A DNA stretch of 45,892 nt from positions 1 to 45,892 of the IMG/VR virus record IMGVR_UViG_3300028394_001649; one strand, written 5' to 3'. The stretch is from a virus. Both the position numbers and the translations under genes were made by a program. Position 1 is the first letter of the stretch. Each line of letters starts with the position of its first letter. Below, piece by piece: positions 1 through 8,082 of this stretch. A model generated the notes under the pieces. The model saw nothing but the letters and a program-made list of their open reading frames with translations, was not told where the DNA came from and made no database searches.

Positions 1-830
1 CACAGGATGAAAGATACTTTGAACAATTTGATAGTATCATCGGCGATGAGTCTCATTTGTTTAAGGCAAAATCTCTAGTAAAGATCATGAGTAAATTGAA
101 GACCTGTGAATATAGAATCGGAACCACAGGCACGCTTGATGGCACGCAGGTACATCGGTTGGTTCTTGAAGGATTATTTGGTCCTGTGCATCAAGTCACA
201 TCTACAAAAGAACTTATAGATAAAGAAGTACTAGCTCAGCTAAATATTGAATGTTTGATTCTTCGTTATACTGACAAAGATATACAGGAGATTAAGCGTG
301 CAAAATATCCTGATGAAATTGAATGGTTAGTTCTCAATGATAAACGAAATCAGTTTATTACAGATCTCGCAACTAGCATTCCTGGTAATGTGCTCGTTCT
401 TTTTAATTTTGTTGAGAAGCATGGAATACCTCTATATCAGAAGATTTCAAAGGCAAGTAAGAAACAGTCATATCTTATCTGTGGTAAAACCGAAATTGAA
501 CAAAGAGAAGAAATACGAAAGATTGTAGACAAGGGCAACAATAGCGTTCTTGTGGCATCCTATGGAACATGCAGCACAGGTATTAATATTAAAAACATTC
601 ACGCAATTGTATTTGCTTCCCCATCAAAATCAGTTGTTCGTGTTCTTCAATCCATTGGTCGTGGTCTTAGAAAGTCAGATACAAAGGAAAAAGCAACGGT
701 ATATGACATAGGAGACGATCTCAGTTGGGGCAAGTATAGAAATCATGCTCTCCGACACCTAGATGAGCGCACTACCATATATACTAATGAAGAGTTCACA
801 TTCAAGAAAACTAAAATTAAATTAAGTTAG
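1..830 (+). CDS. uvsW: UvsW-like recombination helicase, C-terminal part (5' truncated by window)
   Basis: ATP-dependent superfamily 2 DNA/RNA helicase that in T4 unwinds R-loops and branched intermediates, moving replication from origin to recombination-dependent initiation. The reading frame is open from base 3, so the true start lies outside the window. Motif II (Asp-Glu-Ser-His) is at 45-56 and is followed by the motif III-like RIGTTGTLDGT. The second RecA-like domain carries motif V (STGINIKN) and motif VI (QSIGRGLRK) near bases 570-680. The C-terminus is intact, ending in a Lys-rich tail. The stop is 9 nt before the next start, so the two genes are probably co-transcribed. Assignment rests on motifs plus synteny with gp55/47/46. 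A different SF2 helicase is possible but less likely. Confidence 0.9.
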   Translation, partial: QDERYFEQFDSIIGDESHLFKAKSLVKIMSKLKTCEYRIGTTGTLDGTQVHRLVLEGLFGPVHQVTSTKELIDKEVLAQLNIECLILRYTDKDIQEIKRAKYPDEIEWLVLNDKRNQFITDLATSIPGNVLVLFNFVEKHGIPLYQKISKASKKQSYLICGKTEIEQREEIRKIVDKGNNSVLVASYGTCSTGINIKNIHAIVFASPSKSVVRVLQSIGRGLRKSDTKEKATVYDIGDDLSWGKYRNHALRHLDERTTIYTNEEFTFKKTKIKLS

Positions 831-839
831 GAACTAACA

Positions 840-1574
840 ATGAATCTTAAAATCCTGAAACTTAGAAGCGGTGAAGAAATAATAGGTCAGATTCTTGAAG
901 AAACTGAATCCTCAGTAAAAATCTTTCAACCTATGTTCTTCAACATAATTCAATCATTTAATGATGATGGTAATCCTTGTGATATCACCACAATTCATGA
1001 TTGGTTGGTAAATACCGATGAGAAAAATGTTTCATTGCCAATGGATCATGTGGCATTCATCAGTGAACCAAATACGAACACCAAAAAACTATATGAAATT
1101 GAAAGTGTCAAAGAATTTGACAAAGATAGTTACAAGACTTCTGTCGAAGAAACAGAAAAACCACCAGCATCTTCTATTAAAATGAATGAAAAAGATGCAG
1201 ATGTGTTTGGTATGTTCTTGGAACAACTTATTAATCAATCTTTGGATTATACGCGACCTCCTACTTCTCATAGAGAATCTTCTAATAGAGAAGGTCCAAA
1301 GAGAAAAAGAAAACCAAAGAAGGACTATCTTCCACCAGATATGTCAGATGAGAGCGAATTAGAGCGTCATATGATTATGATGCAACTCTACATTCCAGCT
1401 GAGGCAATTATGAATATGGTGACCAGTGGTCTTCTAGAACCAAAAGTTCTACTTGATATGGTAAAAGAAGTCAAGAAGCGTAATAAGTTCACTGGTGATG
1501 AGAAGGATCGTGGCGATTTCGGTACTAAGTTTTCCGATTGGAATCCCGATCCTAAGTCAGATGACTATAACTAA
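840..1574 (+). CDS. Hypothetical protein with an Lsm/Sm-like N-terminus
   Basis: Protein of 244 residues. The first ~70 residues (MNLKILKLRSGEEIIGQI, then alternating short beta-strand patterns) look like an Sm/Lsm-type small barrel, as often found beside uvsW in T4-like phages of aquatic bacteria. This is a pattern judgement, not a search result. The middle (about 145-165) is Ser/Arg/Lys-rich and probably disordered, followed by a mostly helical segment with Met-rich stretches (MIMMQLYIP) and an acidic tail. AGGA at 829-832 gives a good ribosome site for the ATG at 840. If the Lsm fold holds, RNA binding would be the expected role. No catalytic motif was seen. Confidence 0.7.
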   Translation: MNLKILKLRSGEEIIGQILEETESSVKIFQPMFFNIIQSFNDDGNPCDITTIHDWLVNTDEKNVSLPMDHVAFISEPNTNTKKLYEIESVKEFDKDSYKTSVEETEKPPASSIKMNEKDADVFGMFLEQLINQSLDYTRPPTSHRESSNREGPKRKRKPKKDYLPPDMSDESELERHMIMMQLYIPAEAIMNMVTSGLLEPKVLLDMVKEVKKRNKFTGDEKDRGDFGTKFSDWNPDPKSDDYN

Positions 1575-1685
1575 TAGTTAGCTACTATAGGGATCCTTCT
1601 TTATTACCACACAGAAATTATACACGCAATGTACGATTCTTGTCAAGCCCTTATCATCAAGTTTACCAAAAATAGTATAAAACAC

Positions 1686-1713
1686 TTGAAAGATTGGTTT
1701 TCCATGCTATACT
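1686..1713 (+). promoter_or_regulatory. Sigma70-type promoter for gp55
   Basis: TTGAAA (1686-1691), 16-nt spacer, TATACT (1708-1713) with an extended TG motif two bases upstream. It lies in the 160-nt gap before gp55. The rest of that gap (1575-1685) is AT-rich and shows no gene, tRNA or convincing terminator. The 16-nt spacing and extended TG recur at other promoters in this window. A host-polymerase promoter here would allow early or middle synthesis of the late sigma factor. Confidence 0.6.
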
Positions 1714-1734
1714 TGTATTACGAACAGGATGACC

Positions 1735-2301
1735 ATGAAAAACGAAAATGAAGATCCAAAAATTATAGAACAAGAAGTAAAGACTCTGAAACATTACATA
1801 GACAATGTAAAGTTTTGCAAGTCAATGACCGAATGGAAAAAACTAGTGCATATTGCAGAGCAGTGTGGAGAAAAGCGTCCACCTGTTACTGACTATATTG
1901 CAGAATCATTTCTTAAGATTGCAGAGCATCTCTCGCATAGACCAAACTTTATCAATTATCAATTTAGAGATGATATGATTGGTGATGGTATTGAGAATTG
2001 TCTTCTATATGCTCATAATTTTGATCCTGAAAAATCATCAAATCCATTTTCATATTTTACTCAGATAATTTATTATGCTTTTCTTCGTCGCATAGAAAAA
2101 GAAAAGAAACAAGCATTTATAAAATATAAGTGCTTGCAATTAAACGATCTTGATGGTAAAGTGGTGAATTGGTTGAAGCAAGATGGAGAGGCAAGTTCAT
2201 ATGGTGAATTTTTACAAAAACATTTTGCATTAACTGAAAATGATATTGAAAAGTTAGAACCCAAAGATAAAAAGAAAAGGAAACAAAGGAAGCGCAAGTG
2301 A
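1735..2301 (+). CDS. 55: Late-transcription sigma factor gp55
   Basis: T4 gp55 homologue, a minimal sigma factor that directs host core RNA polymerase to late promoters with the -10 element TATAAATA and works with the sliding clamp as mobile enhancer. 188 residues from the chosen start (T4 gp55 is 185). The central block with NYQFRDDMIGDGIENCL and FSYFTQIIYYAFLRRIEKEK is the conserved sigma region 2-like core. The C-terminus is strongly basic. An ATG at 1729 overlaps the AGGA (1726-1729) that serves as ribosome site, so the ATG at 1735, 5 nt downstream of it, is preferred. The 3' end overlaps the gp47 start. TATAAATA elements before fibre genes in this window are plausible targets. Confidence 0.93.
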   Translation: MKNENEDPKIIEQEVKTLKHYIDNVKFCKSMTEWKKLVHIAEQCGEKRPPVTDYIAESFLKIAEHLSHRPNFINYQFRDDMIGDGIENCLLYAHNFDPEKSSNPFSYFTQIIYYAFLRRIEKEKKQAFIKYKCLQLNDLDGKVVNWLKQDGEASSYGEFLQKHFALTENDIEKLEPKDKKKRKQRKRK

Positions 2302-3359
2302 AATTAGCATTTATTTGTGATACCCATTTTGGTGTACGAAATGATTCGCCGTTCTTTTTGGATAATGCCCTATCTTTTTTTGAAAATCAATTCTTTCCAT
2401 TTTTAAAAGAAAACAATATTACTCAAGTTATTCATCTTGGTGACTTTTTTGACCGAAGGAAGTATGTTAATTTCAACACGCTTTCTTTGGTCAGAACACG
2501 ATTTGTGAATAAGTTGCAAGAACACAATATCACTTTTCATATTACCATAGGAAATCATGATACTTATTTTCGCAACACAAATGAATTAAATTCTTTGCGT
2601 GAACTTTTGACTGATCGCTACGATAATATTAAACTTTACGAAAAACCAACTACAATTAATTTTGACGACTTCTGCTTTGGAATAGTTCCTTGGGTGACTA
2701 AGGATAACGAAGCAGAAGTCGTTGATTTCGTTTCAAAATGTCCATGTAGAATGATTGGTGGACATTTTGAAATCAATGGATTCCAAGTAGTCATGGGTGT
2801 CAAGCATTCACACGGATTCACTACAGAAATCTTCAAACGATTTGATCGTGTTCTATCTGGACACTTTCATATCAAACAATCACAAGGAAATATTCATTAT
2901 CTTGGGACTCAATATCAATTGAATTTCTCAGATGTATATTCTACAAAAGGATTTCATGTTTATGACACAGAAACCGACGAGATGGATTTTATTGAGAATG
3001 CTGGCAATATATTTCATGTGTTTAACTATGACGATTCCAATCAAGATGAAGTCAAGCGTATTGTCAAATTTATAAATGAAACTAATCTAAAGAATGGGTT
3101 TATTCGTGTCACTGTAAGATCCAAGGCACGACAAGAAATCTTTGATAAATTTATTGATGCTCTTTGGGATAAAGGAATTCAAGATCTATCGGTAGTGGAA
3201 GATCAAATAGATCATAAAACATCTGGAGTTGAATTCAGTGAATCTGAGGATACAATGAGCATCATAGGTCGTGAGATTGATGCGATTGAACGCGATGTAG
3301 ATAAGGGTAAACTTAAGACTTTGATTCGTGATCTTTATATGGAAAGTCTGAAGATATGA
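2298..3359 (+). CDS. 47: Recombination nuclease subunit gp47 (SbcD/Mre11-like)
   Basis: Catalytic phosphoesterase subunit of the gp46-gp47 (SbcCD/Rad50-Mre11 type) complex that resects DNA ends for recombination-dependent replication. Metallophosphatase motifs appear in order: CDTHFG (residues 7-12), HLGDFFDRR (46-54), GNHD (85-88), GGHFEING (about 151) and SGHFHIK (about 190). 353 residues, close to the T4 size (339). The start is GTG at 2298, overlapping the gp55 stop as GTGA, with AAGGAAG just upstream. The stop overlaps the gp46 ATG, so the two subunits are probably translationally coupled. Confidence 0.95.
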   Translation: MKLAFICDTHFGVRNDSPFFLDNALSFFENQFFPFLKENNITQVIHLGDFFDRRKYVNFNTLSLVRTRFVNKLQEHNITFHITIGNHDTYFRNTNELNSLRELLTDRYDNIKLYEKPTTINFDDFCFGIVPWVTKDNEAEVVDFVSKCPCRMIGGHFEINGFQVVMGVKHSHGFTTEIFKRFDRVLSGHFHIKQSQGNIHYLGTQYQLNFSDVYSTKGFHVYDTETDEMDFIENAGNIFHVFNYDDSNQDEVKRIVKFINETNLKNGFIRVTVRSKARQEIFDKFIDALWDKGIQDLSVVEDQIDHKTSGVEFSESEDTMSIIGREIDAIERDVDKGKLKTLIRDLYMESLKI

Positions 3360-5086
3360 TTAAATTTGAAAAAGTAAGATTCAAAAACTTTGGATCTTTT
3401 GGAAACAATATCACAGAAATCGTGCTGGATAAAAACAGCACAACTCTTATCTGTGGAAGCAATGGAAGTGGAAAGTCTTTTGCTTTTCTTGATTCCATTA
3501 CATTTGCGTTGTTTGGCAAACCATTTCGTAAGATCAATATTCCTACACTCGTCAATTCAGTCAATGAAAAAGGGTGTTTAGTTGAGATTGATTTTAGTCG
3601 TGGATCCGATAAATTCATGATTCGTCGTGGTATTAATCCGCGCGTCTTTGAGATTTATAGAAACGGTGAACTTATTGATCAGGATGCCAAGAGTCTTGAT
3701 TATCAGGAACTTCTTGAGAATCAAATTCTTAAGATGAATTACAAGACATTCACGCAGGTGGTAATTCTTGGTAGTTCTTCATTTGTTCCTTTCATGCAGT
3801 TGTCGGCAGCAGATCGTCGCTCTGTTATTGAAAATATTCTTGACATCAATATATTCAGCACAATGAATATCGTGCTCAGGGGTAAGATTCTTTCATTAAA
3901 GGAAATGATCAAAGAACTCAGCATGAAGATTGAAATTGAAAAGAACAAGATTAATGTTCAAAAGAGTTATATTGCTACTCTTGAAAAGAAGAACACCGAA
4001 GATGATGATGTAAAGAATCAACGAATTACTGAACTAGAGACAAAGATTAAAACAATTCAATATGATTTAATATGCAAAAATCTTTCGGTTGAGGGTCTAC
4101 AAGAAGATATTAATAATGCAAAGAAAATTTTAAAAGACAAAACCAACAGAATTCAAGATTGTCGTACCCATATCGTCACATTGAAGACTTCAAAGGATCA
4201 GAAACAGAAGGAGATAAACTTCTTTAAGGAAAATTGTACCTGCCCAACTTGCACCCAACCTATTGATGATAAAGTCAAAAAAGAAAAGGTGTTGATGAAT
4301 AATTATGAGATTTCTAATTTAGAAGATGATATGGTAACTACCAAAGATCATAGCAATTCTCTTCAATATGATATCACTAAATTTGAAAGTCACATTCAGG
4401 ATACAACCAATCTCATATATGAAGTAACTTCCTTCAACAAAGAAATTGAAGCGTATAATAAAGAGATTGAACGGATTCGTAGCACTATGCATAAATCCGC
4501 AATCAAGGATGATCTTGTAGAGGAGAAAGAAAAACTCAAGATGTTTGAGGGTGGACTTGCTGCTTTAGATGAGGAAAAGTTAATTCATTCGAGTGATCTG
4601 ATGTATCATGAATTCGCAGGTGAGTTACTTCGCGATGGGGGAGTCAAGGGAAAGATCATCAAGTATTATCTTCCTCACATGAATAAGTTCATCAATAAGT
4701 TTCTATCGTCCATGGATTTCTTTGTGCAGTTTCAACTGGATGAGGAATTCAATGAACAGATTAAATCTCGCTATCGTGATGATTTTAGTTACATGAATTT
4801 TAGCGAAGGTGAGAAAATGCGTATAGATCTGGCACTATTGCTAGCATGGCGAGAGATCGCAAGACTCAAGAATAGCGTCAGTTGTAATCTCTTGATTCTT
4901 GATGAGGTGTTCGACTCCTCTCTAGACTCCGTTGGCATGGACGAACTTATGAAACTTTTAAAACTTATAAGCGACAAAGCGAATGTGTATGTTATTAGTC
5001 ACAAAGCAGATCAACTTGTTGATAAATTTTCAACGATTATTTCCGTTGAGAAAAAGAATAATTTTAGCAAGATCATATATAGTTAA
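3356..5086 (+). CDS. 46: Recombination ATPase subunit gp46 (SbcC/Rad50-like)
   Basis: SMC-family ATPase partner of gp47. Walker A GSNGSGKS lies at residues 34-41. A long coiled coil (roughly 170-420) is interrupted by a zinc hook, CxCPTC, near residues 294-299. The ABC signature FSEGEKMRI is near 482 and Walker B LLILDEVFDSS near 512, followed by a SHK switch segment. The 576 residues are close to T4 gp46 (560). ATGA overlap with gp47. All nucleotide-binding and hook elements look intact, so the complex should be functional. Confidence 0.95.
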   Translation: MIKFEKVRFKNFGSFGNNITEIVLDKNSTTLICGSNGSGKSFAFLDSITFALFGKPFRKINIPTLVNSVNEKGCLVEIDFSRGSDKFMIRRGINPRVFEIYRNGELIDQDAKSLDYQELLENQILKMNYKTFTQVVILGSSSFVPFMQLSAADRRSVIENILDINIFSTMNIVLRGKILSLKEMIKELSMKIEIEKNKINVQKSYIATLEKKNTEDDDVKNQRITELETKIKTIQYDLICKNLSVEGLQEDINNAKKILKDKTNRIQDCRTHIVTLKTSKDQKQKEINFFKENCTCPTCTQPIDDKVKKEKVLMNNYEISNLEDDMVTTKDHSNSLQYDITKFESHIQDTTNLIYEVTSFNKEIEAYNKEIERIRSTMHKSAIKDDLVEEKEKLKMFEGGLAALDEEKLIHSSDLMYHEFAGELLRDGGVKGKIIKYYLPHMNKFINKFLSSMDFFVQFQLDEEFNEQIKSRYRDDFSYMNFSEGEKMRIDLALLLAWREIARLKNSVSCNLLILDEVFDSSLDSVGMDELMKLLKLISDKANVYVISHKADQLVDKFSTIISVEKKNNFSKIIYS

Positions 5087-5089
5087 GAC

Positions 5090-5410
5090 ATGTCTAAAGT
5101 AGATACACTTAATTTTAGAGGAAAATTTCGGCAATATGATGTTGATGGTCATCCTTATATTTATTTTATAGGTGATTCTGTTGAACACAATTCTCAAATT
5201 TATGTTTGTGTAAAGGCAACAACCACTAAAATTCCAGGAACACAGGAAGGTTCAGCATATTGGAAAGAAACTGGAGGAAATTTTGGTTTCTTTATTCAAG
5301 AACAATTACCAAAAAATGCTGAAGTTGGAGATAGATGGTATATTCCGTCTACAGCGATAATGTACACTTATGTTAAAGAAAGAAATAATGCTTTTTGGGT
5401 TGAATTATGA
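5090..5410 (+). CDS. Small hypothetical protein with fibre-like/carbohydrate-binding-like motifs
   Basis: 106 residues, 3 nt after the gp46 stop. The N-terminal half (GDSVEHNSQIYVCVKATT, then AYWKETGG) has the Gly-Asp-x-Val ... Tyr-x-Cys-x-x-Ala plus Trp layout typical of small CBM5/12-type or virion beta modules. The C-terminal half (VGDRWYIPSTA ... YTYVKERNNAFWVEL) matches the pattern GDRWMDSDTG ... FVYINDGNSPQWVQPL in the fibre at 22199-23974. A structural-type fold in a replication operon is unexpected. No signal peptide or catalytic motif was seen. The function is unknown; it could be a misplaced virion decoration protein or an early protein reusing this fold. Confidence 0.75.
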   Translation: MSKVDTLNFRGKFRQYDVDGHPYIYFIGDSVEHNSQIYVCVKATTTKIPGTQEGSAYWKETGGNFGFFIQEQLPKNAEVGDRWYIPSTAIMYTYVKERNNAFWVEL

Positions 5411-5427
5411 TTAAAACATGGTATAAT
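5400..5427 (+). promoter_or_regulatory. Sigma70-type promoter before the small ORF and gp45
   Basis: TTGAAT (5400-5405), 16-nt spacer, TATAAT (5422-5427) preceded by TGG, overlapping the end of the 106-residue ORF. The next ATG is 11 nt further on (5438). This would drive the 59-residue ORF and the clamp/clamp-loader genes. Confidence 0.65.
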
Positions 5428-5437
5428 AGGACAAGTT

Positions 5438-5617
5438 ATGAATAACACCAATACGGGGCGTAATGAATTTAAAGAAAAGCCAAAACCACCTAAACAATTG
5501 AAATCTGTTTCCCGTAAGGAAAAAGATTCAGAGAAGAATAGATCAAAACAACAACTGAAAAATTATGTCCAAAGCAACTTTGAGGACGATAATTTTGAAG
5601 ATAACTTCATGAGGTAA
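5438..5617 (+). CDS. Small highly charged protein; possible late-transcription co-activator (gp33-like) or RNAP/clamp adaptor
   Basis: 59 residues, Lys-rich in the first 40 (KEKPKPPKQLK, RKEKDSEKNRSK) with an acidic/aromatic tail FEDDNFEDNFMR. The stop is 3 nt before the gp45 start and the tail DNA carries the gp45 ribosome site (GAGG 5611-5614). In T4-like phages gp33 and gp55 bind the gp45 clamp through short hydrophobic/acidic C-termini, and T4 has rpbA and 45.2 between genes 46 and 45. The tail composition and the position beside gp45 suggest a clamp or RNA polymerase adaptor. This is inference: no specific homology can be claimed at this length. The predicted N-terminus is disordered. 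Confidence 0.65.
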   Translation: MNNTNTGRNEFKEKPKPPKQLKSVSRKEKDSEKNRSKQQLKNYVQSNFEDDNFEDNFMR

Positions 5618-5620
5618 ATT

Positions 5621-6304
5621 ATGAGCACTGTGACTTTTTCGAAAAATACCCTAACAATTCTTAAGAACTTCTCAAGTCTAAATTCCAATATTCTAGTAAA
5701 ACCAGGAAATGTAATCAAGACGATTACACCATCCAAGACAGGTATGGCAGTCGCTACCATTGAAGAAACCTTTAATGTTGAGTTCGGCATTTGGGATCTC
5801 AATAAATTTCTTGGTGTAGTCAGTCTCTTCAATACTCCAACATTCACCTTTGGAGATAAGAGCGTCAAGATCAAGAATGGTGGAGATTCTGTAGTCAATT
5901 ATTACTACTCAGAACCACGACTATTGACATGTCCTACAAAGGATGTCAATATGCCAGAAATCAATGTGAGTATTATTCTCACCGAAAAGAACTTCAATGA
6001 ACTTCAGAAAGCAGCATCCGTGATGCAACTTCCTGATATGTCGTTTAAGTCTGACGATGGTGACATTGTTGCTATGGTTTCTGATCTTGGAGATCCTACC
6101 AGTAATTCATATAAGGTAATTTCTGGGACAAAGTATAATGGTCCCGAATTCTTGTTTAACTTTAAGATGGAGAATATCAAGATTCTTCCTGGAGATTATA
6201 AGATTAACTTTGCCAAGAATGTTGTGGGTGAATTCATTCACCAGTCTATTCCTGTCAAGTACTGGTATGCGATGGAAGCAAATACCTCTAACTATGGATC
6301 TTAA
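5621..6304 (+). CDS. 45: DNA polymerase sliding clamp gp45
   Basis: Trimeric ring-shaped processivity clamp, also the mobile activator of late transcription with gp33/gp55. 227 residues, nearly identical in length to T4 gp45 (228). T4-like landmarks include LTILKNFSSLNSNILVK at the N-terminus, IWDLNKFLGVVSLF around residues 60-73, and FNFKMENIKILPGDYKI before the C-terminal YWYAMEAN strand. Ribosome site GAGG at 5611-5614. It is followed after 2 nt by the clamp loader genes gp44 and gp62, the same order as T4. Confidence 0.95.
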   Translation: MSTVTFSKNTLTILKNFSSLNSNILVKPGNVIKTITPSKTGMAVATIEETFNVEFGIWDLNKFLGVVSLFNTPTFTFGDKSVKIKNGGDSVVNYYYSEPRLLTCPTKDVNMPEINVSIILTEKNFNELQKAASVMQLPDMSFKSDDGDIVAMVSDLGDPTSNSYKVISGTKYNGPEFLFNFKMENIKILPGDYKINFAKNVVGEFIHQSIPVKYWYAMEANTSNYGS

Positions 6305-6306
6305 TA

Positions 6307-7251
6307 ATGAAACCAGAAAATTTTCTGTGGGTTGAAAAGTATCGTCCGCAGACCATTGAAGATTGCGTTCTCCCCATGTCGCTGAAGTCTACCTTCAGCG
6401 ACATGGTTGCTAAGGGAGAACCTCAGAATTTGCTCTTCTCTGGTACTGCTGGTGTTGGCAAGACAACAGTCGCAAAGGCACTCTGCAATGAGATGGAGTG
6501 TGACTGGATTATTATTAATTGCTCAGAGGAAGGAAACATTGACACGCTGCGAACAAAGATTCGTCAGTTTGCCAGTACCGTATCTCTGAGTGGGGATACT
6601 AAAAAGGTGGTCATTTTAGATGAGTTTGATTATTCAAATGCTAATAGCATTCAACCTGCTCTGCGAGGTGCTATTGAAGAATTTGCAAATAATTGTAGGT
6701 TTATCCTTACTTGTAACTATAAATCAAGAATTATTGAACCTATTCACTCTCGTTGCACTTGTATTGACTTCGTACTTGCTGCCTCCGAAAAACCAACCAT
6801 TGCCGCAAAGATGATGGAACGGTGTTCATATATTCTTAACCAAGAAGGTGTTAAGGCAGATAAGAAGGTTCTTGGTCAATTGATCATGAAGCACTTTCCA
6901 GATATGCGTAGAATTCTAAATGAATTGCAACGGTACGGAGTGTCTGGTACGATTGATGTGGGAATTCTTTCCTCTATCGCAGAGGTAGAGATTAAGAACC
7001 TGATGACTGCACTTCGCAACAAGGATTTTGTCACGGTTCGTCGTTGGGCAGCACTCAATGCTGAAACCTCCCCCCAAGAGATCTATAGGAAAATCTACGA
7101 TGCCCTTGGTGAGCATATGGAGAATCAGACCATTCCAGAGGCGATCTTGATAATCGCAGAGGCACAGTATCGCTCTGCTTTTGTTGCTGATCAAGAGATC
7201 AATCTTGTAGCGTGTCTAGTCCAGTTGATGATGTCTTGCGCTTTCAAATAA
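6307..7251 (+). CDS. 44: Clamp loader large subunit gp44 (AAA+ ATPase)
   Basis: ATPase that with gp62 opens gp45 and loads it at primer-template junctions. 314 residues (T4 gp44: 319). VEKYRPQTIEDCVLP (9-23) is the RFC box II-like start. Walker A GTAGVGKT is at 46-53, the Walker B-type VVILDEFDYS near 101-110, and the arginine finger motif HSRCTC near 148-153. The C-terminal helical collar follows. A 14-bp perfect inverted repeat lies inside its early coding region (6374-6406). In T4 the gp44 and gp45 messages are RegA targets, and regA is two genes downstream here. Confidence 0.96.
   Translation: MKPENFLWVEKYRPQTIEDCVLPMSLKSTFSDMVAKGEPQNLLFSGTAGVGKTTVAKALCNEMECDWIIINCSEEGNIDTLRTKIRQFASTVSLSGDTKKVVILDEFDYSNANSIQPALRGAIEEFANNCRFILTCNYKSRIIEPIHSRCTCIDFVLAASEKPTIAAKMMERCSYILNQEGVKADKKVLGQLIMKHFPDMRRILNELQRYGVSGTIDVGILSSIAEVEIKNLMTALRNKDFVTVRRWAALNAETSPQEIYRKIYDALGEHMENQTIPEAILIIAEAQYRSAFVADQEINLVACLVQLMMSCAFK
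6374..6406 (+). other. Perfect 14-bp inverted repeat with 5-nt loop inside gp44
   Basis: Left arm 6374-6387 (CCATGTCGCTGAAG), loop TCTAC, right arm 6393-6406 as exact reverse complement. It begins 67 nt into gp44 and encodes residues near MSLKSTFSDM. In mRNA it would be a very stable hairpin for such AT-rich DNA. Coding constraint makes a chance perfect 14-bp stem unlikely. Possible roles are translational pausing or control, an mRNA processing or stability element, or a protein-binding site. The role is not known. Confidence 0.8.
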
Positions 7252-7252
7252 T

Positions 7253-7624
7253 ATGCTTTCCGATATCTTAAACTCAATCAATCAGACCAAGGAAAATCTC
7301 CTATCCAAAGACCCCCGTCTGGAGAAGGATTATGTTCCCTTTGTCATCAATAAATGCTTTTCGTATTTTCCCGATACCATCTTTTATGCCAATAGAATGA
7401 ATCAGTCTGCATTCTTAGATAAAAAGATGCAATATGACTATTATATTCACTCAATATCCAAGCGTAAGCGTTTTTCCAAGTGGATCAAATCCGAGGAAAG
7501 CAAGGATTTAGAGGTGATCAAGGAAGTCTATGGGTACTCAGATGCCCGTGCTAGGGAGGTAATTGACTTGCTTCCTATGGACAAATTACGCGAATTAATA
7601 CAAAAAGGTGGTCAAAAACGGTAA
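7253..7624 (+). CDS. 62: Clamp loader small subunit gp62
   Basis: Partner of gp44 in the gp44(4)-gp62(1) clamp loader. 123 residues, shorter than T4 gp62 (187), as in many distant T4-like phages. The core YVPFVINKCFSYFPDTIFYANRMN, followed by MQYDYYIHSISKRKRFSKWIK (about 24-80), matches the T4 pattern [21 protein letters not shown] ... RGKRYGKWAK. It starts 1 nt after the gp44 stop, consistent with translational coupling. Identification rests on this pattern plus its fixed position between gp44 and regA. Confidence 0.88.
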   Translation: MLSDILNSINQTKENLLSKDPRLEKDYVPFVINKCFSYFPDTIFYANRMNQSAFLDKKMQYDYYIHSISKRKRFSKWIKSEESKDLEVIKEVYGYSDARAREVIDLLPMDKLRELIQKGGQKR

Positions 7625-7659
7625 AACCCTAAATATTTTCTATAATATGGAGCATTATT

Positions 7660-8055
7660 ATGGAAGATATTTTTGAGGGATTGGGCGTGGAGATAACATT
7701 GAAAAGTGAAGAAGATTTCCTTAAAGTTAAGGAAACTCTCACTAGAATCGGTGTATCTTCTAAAACTGAAAAGAAATTATATCAATCGTGTCATATACTA
7801 CACAAGCGAGGTAGATATGCTATCATACATTTTAAAGAAATGTTTGTTCTTGATGGTCTTGACTCTGATATATCAGAAGACGATCTTGGGCGAAGAAATA
7901 CAATAGTTAAATTACTGGTAGAATGGGAATTGGTGAATGTGATAGATCCAAAACAGTATGAGCAACCACAACTTTCTCTTGCTAGATTGAAGATCATTCC
8001 GCATAAAGAAAAGAAAGAATGGACTTTGATTCCTAAGTATCACATCGGTAAGTGA
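7660..8055 (+). CDS. regA: RegA translational repressor
   Basis: RNA-binding protein that represses translation of several early phage mRNAs (including gp44/gp45 in T4) by covering initiation sites. 131 residues (T4: 122), with a short N-terminal extension before IEITLK-like VEITLKSEEDFLKVKETLTR, then LYQSCHILHKRGRYAIIHFKEM (about 46-67) and the ending EWTLIPKYHIGK, which parallels T4 EWKLVPKYTIGN. GGAG at 7649-7652 serves the ATG at 7660. In T4 gene 43 follows directly; here the glycan genes begin instead. Confidence 0.95.
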   Translation: MEDIFEGLGVEITLKSEEDFLKVKETLTRIGVSSKTEKKLYQSCHILHKRGRYAIIHFKEMFVLDGLDSDISEDDLGRRNTIVKLLVEWELVNVIDPKQYEQPQLSLARLKIIPHKEKKEWTLIPKYHIGK

Positions 8056-8082
8056 CATATATAAGTGTGGAGATTTTATATT

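Noticed and set aside
1575-1685. Rho-independent terminator or small RNA in the gap before gp55
   Set aside because: No stem followed by a T-run was found, only AT-rich sequence.
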